Shown here: positions 1 through 6,376 of the stretch, piece after piece | How the letters are laid out: every line of letters begins with the position of its first letter | Position numbering within the stretch: the first letter of the stretch is position 1 | DNA from: Gammaproteobacteria bacterium | Lineage (GTDB): Bacteria > Pseudomonadota > Gammaproteobacteria > GCA-001735895 | DNA: 6,376 bases | NCBI GenBank assembly: GCA_003645435.1 | Contig: QNFD01000167.1 | Coordinates: forward strand, 1-6,376 | Reading direction: 5' to 3' | Made by a program: the position numbers and the translations under genes | The notes under the pieces: generated by a model | Databases searched by the model: none | The model's input: the letters and a program-made list of their open reading frames with translations, nothing else | Told to the model about the DNA's origin: nothing

Positions 1-1
1 C

Positions 2-1842
<1,841 letters not shown>

Positions 1843-1973
1843 ATCATATTGACAGTTAACATGTGGTGGTAGCTCGCGTTCGCAGTGCATATTCTCAATG
1901 TCGGCCATGAGGTAATCTGGTTTGTGCAACCATTCACCTTAATTTAGCAATAAGCTACATATCCAATAAGAAT

Positions 1974-2041
1974 AACCTGGAGAAAGAGCAAAAAACGCTG
2001 TCCGGAATGATGGTTTTTTTAATTTTCATGTCTCCCAGGTT
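1974..2041 (+). terminator. Large imperfect stem-loop with T7 run; possible ggt terminator or structured RNA element
   Basis: The outer arms AACCTGGAGA (1974-1983) and TCTCCCAGGTT (2031-2041) pair fully apart from one bulged C. Inside them AAAAAAC (1990-1996) can pair with GTTTTTT (2013-2019), enclosing a loop that contains the palindrome TCCGGA. A run of seven T (2014-2020) lies in the 3' half. It sits 131 bases past the ggt stop, so it may end the fdx-ggt transcript. The T-run is inside the outer hairpin rather than after it, however, so it is not a textbook intrinsic terminator. A small palindromic element or attenuator is equally possible. Confidence 0.35.
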
Positions 2042-2080
2042 TCTATGCATCCAAATGTAGGCTTCTTTTCGCCGAACCAG

Positions 2081-2100
2081 CCTTTGAGTGTGCTCAATGG
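2081..2100. promoter_or_regulatory. 20-bp dyad, possible operator
   Basis: CCTTTGAG (2081-2088) and CTCAATGG (2093-2100) form an inverted repeat around TGTG. The inner five pairs (TTGAG/CTCAA) and the outer CC/GG match, with one T-T mismatch between them. The size and symmetry suit a dimeric helix-turn-helix regulator. It lies about 60 bases upstream of the -35 element of the promoter for the small genes. A chance dyad is possible. Confidence 0.25.
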
Positions 2101-2105
2101 CAAGA

Positions 2106-2150
2106 AGAACGATAGAATAACCCCCAGAACGATAACGATTAAAACGATTA
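2106..2150 (+). repeat. AACGAT direct-repeat group upstream of the small-gene promoter
   Basis: AACGAT occurs four times in the same orientation at 2108-2113, 2128-2133, 2134-2139 and 2143-2148. The first two sit in a longer identical nonamer, AGAACGATA (2106-2114 and 2126-2134), exactly 20 bases apart, about two turns of the helix. The group ends nine bases before the predicted -35 element, a place where activators commonly bind. It could also be low-complexity drift in an AT-rich spacer. Confidence 0.4.
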
Positions 2151-2158
2151 TTTCGGCA

Positions 2159-2187
2159 TTCCCAGTTGATTACTGCGCTGATATATT
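2159..2187 (+). promoter_or_regulatory. Predicted sigma-70 promoter with extended -10
   Basis: The -10 element TATATT (2182-2187, five of six consensus bases) is preceded by TGA, giving an extended -10. A weak -35, TTCCCA (2159-2164, four of six), lies at the ideal 17-base spacing. Transcription would begin near 2194, leaving a leader of about 22 bases. AGGAG at 2203-2207 is eight bases before the ATG at 2216. This supports starting the first small gene at 2216. Confidence 0.5.
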
Positions 2188-2215
2188 TGCACCATTCAAG
2201 GCAGGAGTAATAGTT

Positions 2216-2455
2216 ATGTACAAGTTAACAGGTAAATCCTATAGACCGAAGGTATCTCACAACATTGCTTCATGGAATGCCATCGTGAGATGTATGTATG
2301 TTAACGGTGGGAAGGCTACCCGACAGCAGTTGGAAGCTGCTATCCCACAGAACTATCCGTTACCAGTCAAAGGTGATTATTCTGGAAATGTCGTTAAGCA
2401 TATCGATTGGCACATCGAAAATGATCGATTGGTAAAGGTATTAACAAGCTTTTGA
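2216..2455 (+). CDS. Small protein of unknown function (79 aa), possible winged-helix fold
   Basis: I do not recognise this family. The ATG at 2216 was chosen because it has a strong ribosome binding site (AGGAG, 2203-2207, 8-base spacing) and a good promoter just upstream; the in-frame ATG at 2045 has neither. The protein starts MYKLTGKSYRP, is basic and has no signal peptide or membrane segment. The order is a first helical stretch (about 14-30, SHNIASWNAIVRCMYV), a Gly-Gly turn, a second likely helix (ATRQQLEAAI, about 34-43), a Pro-rich loop, and a final stretch (about 57-79) ending HIDWHIENDRLVKVL. Helix, ATRxxLxxAI, then HIxWHIxxxRL resembles a winged helix-turn-helix, so DNA binding is a guess from pattern only. 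It is followed after 16 bases by another small gene with its own ribosome binding site, suggesting an operon. Confidence 0.7.
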   Translation: MYKLTGKSYRPKVSHNIASWNAIVRCMYVNGGKATRQQLEAAIPQNYPLPVKGDYSGNVVKHIDWHIENDRLVKVLTSF

Positions 2456-2471
2456 ATAGAGGTCCAATCCA

Positions 2472-2735
2472 ATGAATCAATTACAAATGAAGATTATCAA
2501 ACCCAAAATTGTCGATAAAGGTCAAAGTGTTCAAAATTTTGGACTAAAAGCAGGAAACGCACCTATTCCGGTAAGCCCGCAAAGCGCAGCCTATCAAGAT
2601 ATCTCTCGCAATCGTCAGGATACTTATACGCGAGTGTCCTGGTCCAGCTACCCACCGAAAAATTGGAGCGGCTTCTCAATAGTTCGGTTGTGTGGTATTT
2701 CGTCAATTCCCTATTATCTAGCGCAACAGAAGTAA
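2472..2735 (+). CDS. Small protein of unknown function (87 aa), 3' part antisense to the cyclase gene
   Basis: Not recognised. The ATG at 2472 has AGAGG at 2458-2462 with nine-base spacing and follows the 79-aa gene by 16 bases, so the start is credible and the two probably share a transcript. The first 30 residues (MNQLQMKIIKPKIVDKGQSV and on to NA) are encoded in unique sequence and are Lys- and Gln-rich. From base 2563 onwards the frame lies opposite the last 57 codons of the convergent cyclase gene, and that part (Ser-, Pro- and Tyr-rich, with VSWSSYPPKNW) may simply be what the other strand happens to spell. The gene could therefore be a truncated remnant whose original 3' end was replaced, or a true convergent overlap of 173 bases. 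No membrane segment or known motif is visible. Confidence 0.42.
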   Translation: MNQLQMKIIKPKIVDKGQSVQNFGLKAGNAPIPVSPQSAAYQDISRNRQDTYTRVSWSSYPPKNWSGFSIVRLCGISSIPYYLAQQK

Positions 2736-4341
2736 CGATTAGCAAAGCGCGCGCCGTAATCCAGTAAGGCCTGTCTAAAATCAACTTGTCCAGGGGGTCC
2801 AGTGCTTCTTCGAATCGCTCGCCTTCGTAAAAAGCTCGGCCAAGTTCCAATAAATTTTCAGGTATCCTTGGGGAGAGTCGACACGTGTGCCGTGCAGTGC
2901 TCAGGGCTTCATCCGACTTACCCGAAAAGCTTTGAATCATAGCCAGGGTATCATGCATATCTGCGCTATTCGGATTCAATGTTGCTGCTTCCACTGCAAT
3001 GCGCTCGGCACGGTCATGTTCGTCGCTATAAAGATCGATGAATGCCAGAACCCCAAGCGCATCGACCTGATCGTTATCCAGTGATAACGCCGCCTCCGCG
3101 GCTGCGCGTGCCGCACTAAAAGCCTCTTGTCGATCATCGCTCCACCATACCCCAGCAACCGCATGGTTCCAGCCAATATAAGCATGGGCCGCGGCAAACT
3201 GCGGATTCAACGCCAACGCTTTTTCAAATTCCTGTTGTCCCTGCGAAATCGCCTTTCTCGTGACTTGTGAAAAGAAATCTCTACCTTTGGCAAAATGCTC
3301 ATAGGCAACCATATCGCCAGCACTATCCCGCCATACCCGAATTTGATCACCTTCGGTAAGTTCAACGTCTACGGCAGTAACAATTTTTCGGGTTAACTCA
3401 TCTTGCAGCGCAAATATATCGGTAAGAGTATGGTCGTATCGATCTGCCCACAGGTGATGTCCGGTTGATGCGTCGATCAACTGCGCCGTGACCCGTACCT
3501 GCTGACCGGCCTTCCTTACGCTGCCCTCTACGACATAGCGAACACCCAATTCCTGGGCAACTTGTTTCACGTCGATTGCCGTCCCCTTGTAAGTAAATGT
3601 AGAGTTTCGCGCGATTACGAATAAACCCGATATTTTTGATAGCGTCGTAATAATGTCCTCGGTGATTCCATCTGCGAAGTATTCTTGCTCAGGATCGCCG
3701 CTCATATTGGTAAATGGCAGCACCGCGATTGAAGGATTCTCGGGGATTGGCGGCGCAGCTGGTTTGGCAGGTTCCGAAATAGGCTCTGCCTCCGGTGCTG
3801 GTAACTCTTCACCCCGCCTCAGATTAGCTGCAAAAGCCCTTACAGGTTGATCGAAACCCTTCAATTCCTGCTCACCCAGGCTTACGAATTCGAATGGCAT
3901 CCTGGTAGGCACTGTCTCTGATATTGCCCCCTGAACAACTACACCACCTGACTCGGCTAATTGCTCCAATCGCTGTGCTAATATAACGCCTGCTCCAGTT
4001 ATCGTATTGTCAGCAATTATCACTTCACCCAGGCTGATACCTATGCGTAAATGTGGCTGGATGTCATCTTCAATTGTGGAGTTAAGCTCTCCGTTTAAGA
4101 TCTGAAAGGCAAGAGCAGCGGCAACGGCATCAGATGCCCGATCAAACTCGGCGACAAGCGCGTCTCCGCGTAATTCTCGTGTTGTTCCGCGATAGGCATC
4201 TATGGTTTTGGTGAAGCTCTTGAACAGGGACTGAATTCGCTGATGTGCGAGGGTTTCGTTTTTTTGGACGAGTGTTGTTGAGCCAACTATATCGGCATGG
4301 AGAAGAACAGCTAACTTGCGAGATAAACGATCATTTTCCAT
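2563..4341 (-). CDS. Class III adenylate/guanylate cyclase-like protein with TolB-like and TPR regions
   Basis: A predicted cytosolic signalling protein of 592 aa when started at the ATG at 4341. A TTG ten codons upstream (4371) is possible but lies upstream of the predicted transcription start. Residues about 8-175 form a class III cyclase domain: HADIVGST supplies metal-binding Asp17, RGDALVAEF supplies Asp60, and KGFDQPVRAF closes the domain. A Pro/Ala/Glu-rich linker (about 176-202) follows, with no membrane segment. Next is a TolB-N-like domain (about 203-330; PSIAVLPFTNMSGD, YFADGITEDI, VRYVVEGSVRK, LWADRYD). The rest (about 345-580) is TPR-like helical repeats, ending in the typical family tail LRFAGLPE. 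The active site is unusual: Glu56 at the substrate-specifying Lys position, Thr113 at the Asp position and Ile120 in place of the catalytic Asn, while Arg124 is kept. Cyclase activity is uncertain; it may be a regulatory or inactive homologue. Confidence 0.9.
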   Translation of the reverse strand: MENDRLSRKLAVLLHADIVGSTTLVQKNETLAHQRIQSLFKSFTKTIDAYRGTTRELRGDALVAEFDRASDAVAAALAFQILNGELNSTIEDDIQPHLRIGISLGEVIIADNTITGAGVILAQRLEQLAESGGVVVQGAISETVPTRMPFEFVSLGEQELKGFDQPVRAFAANLRRGEELPAPEAEPISEPAKPAAPPIPENPSIAVLPFTNMSGDPEQEYFADGITEDIITTLSKISGLFVIARNSTFTYKGTAIDVKQVAQELGVRYVVEGSVRKAGQQVRVTAQLIDASTGHHLWADRYDHTLTDIFALQDELTRKIVTAVDVELTEGDQIRVWRDSAGDMVAYEHFAKGRDFFSQVTRKAISQGQQEFEKALALNPQFAAAHAYIGWNHAVAGVWWSDDRQEAFSAARAAAEAALSLDNDQVDALGVLAFIDLYSDEHDRAERIAVEAATLNPNSADMHDTLAMIQSFSGKSDEALSTARHTCRLSPRIPENLLELGRAFYEGERFEEALDPLDKLILDRPYWITARALLIVTSVALDNRELTKYHTTELLRSRSNFSVGSWTRTLAYKYPDDCERYLDRLRFAGLPE

Positions 4342-4371
4342 TGATAGCCCAAATGGAGTCAAGGTTGGCAA

Positions 4372-4399
4372 ATATTAACATACACACAGAACTTGGAAA
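4372..4399 (-). promoter_or_regulatory. Possible promoter of the cyclase-like gene
   Basis: On the minus strand TTTCCA (4399-4394) and TAATAT (4377-4372) are separated by 16 bases, each matching four of six consensus bases. Transcription would start near 4365, giving a leader of about 24 bases before the ATG at 4341 and excluding the TTG at 4371. Matches this weak are common by chance in AT-rich DNA. Confidence 0.25.
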
Positions 4400-4599
4400 T
4401 ATGGTTTTCAGGCTGGGACGCGGATGTCCGCTGTGTGCCGATCAGAGACTATTTGGCAGATCTAGTTCGAGTCTCTCGACCGATTGAAGTCGCACTTGGT
4501 AAGCTGCCGATCGCGCTCCAGAGTGATGATAGACCGGAAAGCCCTAAGGCGACATACAAGTATCGGTCCGAATTAGCAGAAAATGCCCCAACTAATTTG

Positions 4600-5529
4600 T
4601 CACACCACGGCAGATGCAATGTGTTTCATATGGCGCATGTCCGTTCCACAACACCCACCGAAGATGGAGAAGTGAGGAAAAGATTTATGAAGAATACCTA
4701 ACTGTACGCCTAGCTCTTTCGGGTTTCCTTCATCGAGCTGTTCGGCCTCATCTAACTCCTCGTGACTACATCTCGACGCATTTACAATAACTCCCCTGAG
4801 CCGATTTATCCACGGCTCGTTAGTTAAGATGTGGCTGAAGTGATCAGGATGGGCGCAGTTAATCAGGAAATATGATGCTCCAGCATTTGTAGCCTTGTCC
4901 ACTATTTCTATAGCATCCTTCAATGCCATCCCCGTAGGCAAGCAGCCATTGGTCTCAACCGTAAATGATACGACAGCGGGCATGTCGTATCGCTGGGAGG
5001 CACGGACGATGCCGATGGCTTCTTCTGTATAACAAATAGTGAATGCACTTATCAGGTCCGCATCAGTTCTAGAGAGCACCTCGATCTGTTCTGCATGATA
5101 GTTTTCCGCCTCAATGGCGGTCATTTGATTAGCCGGCGCATAGGCATCACCTCGTGTACCAACCTGCGCACTCAAGATTGTGGGAAGATCACCATGTAGG
5201 TCGCGCACCTTTGCCATCAATTTGATTGCTGCGTCGTTAAGCCTCAAGATATGCTCTGGTTTATATCCGATAGCGCCGCCGCGGTCACGATTTGCCACCC
5301 ATGTCGGGCTTTCAAGCAGAACACCGACACCGGTTTGCTTCGCCAAATTTACCTGGTCTGCTAGATAGTTCGTAAGTATTTCGCATCCTTCATCTGACTC
5401 AAGAAGAGGAAATGAAGCAAAACCTGGAAGATCGATTCCTCGGTTGAAAATGAGATCAGTCTCCATGCCGACATAGGAAAGGAAGATACCATCCGAGAGT
5501 TGCGGTAATGCTGTTCTATACTTTGCCAC
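4600..5529 (-). CDS. Homocysteine S-methyltransferase family protein
   Basis: A 309-aa soluble protein of the zinc-dependent homocysteine S-methyltransferase family (the domain in MmuM, BHMT and the N-terminus of MetH). These enzymes move a methyl group from a donor such as S-methylmethionine or betaine to homocysteine, giving methionine. The three expected zinc ligands are present: Cys225 in INCAHP and Cys293-Cys294 in GGCCGTD. LLESPTW (71-77) and VSFTVETNG (187-195) are also family-like barrel segments. The start is a GTG at 5529 with AGG six bases upstream; the opening MAKYRTALPQL agrees with family members. An oddity is SYVGMET (18-24), where homologues usually read TDGGLET, so the Asp that helps hold homocysteine in BHMT-type enzymes appears to be Tyr. 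The methyl donor cannot be told from sequence, and no methionine-pathway neighbour is present. It lies over 220 bases from both neighbours, so it is probably transcribed alone. Confidence 0.92.
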   Translation of the reverse strand: MAKYRTALPQLSDGIFLSYVGMETDLIFNRGIDLPGFASFPLLESDEGCEILTNYLADQVNLAKQTGVGVLLESPTWVANRDRGGAIGYKPEHILRLNDAAIKLMAKVRDLHGDLPTILSAQVGTRGDAYAPANQMTAIEAENYHAEQIEVLSRTDADLISAFTICYTEEAIGIVRASQRYDMPAVVSFTVETNGCLPTGMALKDAIEIVDKATNAGASYFLINCAHPDHFSHILTNEPWINRLRGVIVNASRCSHEELDEAEQLDEGNPKELGVQLGILHKSFPHFSIFGGCCGTDMRHMKHIASAVV

Positions 5530-5755
5530 GCGAGACCTGCCTTGTGTCTGCCATCCAGATACCCGGATAATGCCGCAAGATTGCTGCAGATTCTACTTAT
5601 GCCTGTTTTTGTACCGATTTTTTACCTATACATCCCTTCACAGAAATGACCGCTTACTGGAAACAACCTGTCGAACAAGCACTAAATTGGTGTTTGACGC
5701 TTTTGCCCTGAACAGTCATATAGACAGATCAATTTATACCGCCGAAGGAAATTTG

Positions 5756-6376
5756 TTAGGACTTGATAAACTGATCAGGTCTCATACGGAAATGAAGCCA
5801 GCCAGTTTCTTTCATCCCAGCCTCCAGGTGCTCATTTATTATTCCTTCTACAGTCTCTTTACCTACGCGAGACTCCAGGCCATTTGCAAACGAGGCTTTT
5901 ACCAATGCCTCAAGCATCTCGTTCTTTGAGATAACCCCCTCAGCTACGAATTGCCCAATCTTGAACGCTGCTTCCTCCAGGGCATGCTGTGCGTTCTGTG
6001 GCAAAGTGGTTTCAACACGCCATAATTCGTAACCAATCGTAGGGAGGCACTCATCTCCGGTATATTCAGTCAGCGAGTACCGGCCTATAAGGCTCATCCC
6101 CAATTTTTCCAAAAGCCGAGTGGAAGCTGGGTTCAACCCCGCAAGTACAAGCGCTTCAATTGCGTCCACGCCCTGGTCATTGAACAGATGCACAACTACC
6201 GTTTTGACGACCTCAGTTGCAACCCCTTTGCCCCAAACCTGTTTCCCAAGGGCATAGTAAATTTCTGGACCTTGTCCAACATTGGGTAAAGGTTCATCTG
6301 CGGCAAAAAACCCTACGAACCGTTCTGGCGCACCGAATGTATTATCCCGGTCATAGATACCCCAGATGCCGTATTC
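5756..6376 (-). CDS. GNAT-family N-acetyltransferase with extra C-terminal helical module (5' end outside window)
   Basis: The frame is open from the window edge to a TAA at 5756, giving 206 residues of a longer protein. A GTG at 6193 lies inside the acetyl-CoA site and is not the real start. Residues 1-122 match a RimJ/RimL-type GNAT domain: GxxxRDN and VGFFAADEPL strands, an acetyl-CoA pyrophosphate loop at KQVWGKGVATEVV (45-57), and AGLNPASTRLLEKLGM (79-94) as the typical C-terminal motif. Such enzymes move an acetyl group from acetyl-CoA to an amine of a small molecule or protein; the substrate is unknown. Residues about 128-190 form an additional helical region (AAFKIGQFVAEGVISKNEML, then GL, TVEGII, LEAGM) not part of a standard GNAT. 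By recall this pattern resembles the small helical module next to primase/helicase domains of phage and plasmid proteins. No clear terminator follows. Confidence 0.88.
   Translation of the reverse strand, partial: EYGIWGIYDRDNTFGAPERFVGFFAADEPLPNVGQGPEIYYALGKQVWGKGVATEVVKTVVVHLFNDQGVDAIEALVLAGLNPASTRLLEKLGMSLIGRYSLTEYTGDECLPTIGYELWRVETTLPQNAQHALEEAAFKIGQFVAEGVISKNEMLEALVKASFANGLESRVGKETVEGIINEHLEAGMKETGWLHFRMRPDQFIKS

Larger units (their letters stand above)
1843..2215. other. 373-base AT-rich intergenic region with regulatory structure
   Basis: The stretch between ggt and the 79-aa gene has no convincing gene on either strand. It is visibly more AT-rich than ggt. The first 130 bases hold nothing I recognise. 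After that come a stem-loop at 1974-2041, a short dyad at 2081-2100, an AACGAT repeat group at 2108-2148 and a promoter at 2159-2187, all listed separately. An open frame runs in phase from an ATG at 2045 into the 79-aa gene, but the promoter and ribosome binding site inside it argue against it being translated. Confidence 0.6.

Noticed and set aside
2045..2215. In-frame 57-codon extension of the 79-aa gene from an ATG at 2045
   Set aside because: No ribosome binding site at 2045, and the stretch contains the repeats, the predicted promoter and a strong Shine-Dalgarno for the ATG at 2216.
2503..2542. Inverted repeat CCAAAATT / AATTTTGG and the palindrome CAAAATTTTG as a terminator for the cyclase gene
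   Set aside because: The stem is almost all A-T, the loop is over 20 bases and no T-run follows in the right orientation. It lies inside the start of the 87-aa gene.
4342..4371. TTG start for the cyclase-like gene, adding ten residues
   Set aside because: No Shine-Dalgarno, it lies upstream of the predicted transcription start, and cyclase domains of this type usually begin close to the RKLAVLLHADIVG segment, which suits the ATG at 4341.
4393..4701. Plus-strand 102-codon open frame
   Set aside because: It overlaps the 3' end of the methyltransferase gene by 102 bases and has no family-like features. The piece DADVRCVPIRDY resembles peptides spelled by recurrent non-coding DNA in proteobacteria. 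The 4342-4599 gap holds no gene I can support.
5530..5755. Methionine- or SAM-responsive riboswitch ahead of the methyltransferase gene
   Set aside because: No recognisable SAM or related riboswitch core; only short, weak dyads are visible in this 226-base gap.
5570..5929. Plus-strand 119-codon open frame
   Set aside because: It runs opposite the 3' end of the acetyltransferase gene, has no ribosome binding site and has a composition unlike a real protein. The 5530-5755 gap holds no gene or strong promoter that I can support.

Overview
The window looks like a piece of a gammaproteobacterial chromosome of moderate GC content. The best taxonomic clue is the left end. An Allochromatium/YfhL-type ferredoxin overlaps a periplasmic gamma-glutamyltransferase gene by ATGA, and from memory this matches the coaD-fdx-ggt order of Pseudomonas and relatives. 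The cyclase/TolB-like/TPR protein in the middle is of a kind common in marine gammaproteobacteria. No genus can be assigned from the sequence alone.

Layout: (1) 2-1842, plus strand: the 3' end of the ferredoxin gene, then complete ggt. (2) 1843-2560, an AT-richer stretch. It holds a large imperfect stem-loop (1974-2041), a short dyad (2081-2100), four AACGAT repeats (2108-2148) and an extended -10 promoter (2159-2187). The promoter leads into two small plus-strand genes of unknown function (79 aa and 87 aa). (3) 2563-4341, minus strand: a cytosolic class III nucleotidyl cyclase-like protein with a TolB-like middle domain and TPR-type repeats. Its 3' end runs into the second small gene. (4) 4600-5529, minus strand: a homocysteine S-methyltransferase family protein. 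(5) 5756-6376, minus strand: a GNAT acetyltransferase cut by the window edge, with an extra helical C-terminal module.

The only clear functional pairing is the ferredoxin-ggt unit, which is probably co-transcribed and translationally coupled. The two small genes form a second short operon with its own promoter and possible operator sites. The three minus-strand genes are separated by gaps of over 220 bases and look like independent units. Nothing in the sequence links them into one pathway.

I do not see a clear new multi-gene system. The points most worth checking are the altered substrate and catalytic positions of the cyclase, the GNAT fused to a module resembling one in mobile-element primases, and the small-gene operon whose last gene collides with the cyclase gene at a possible recombination junction. 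No tRNA, rRNA, CRISPR array or insertion sequence was recognised.
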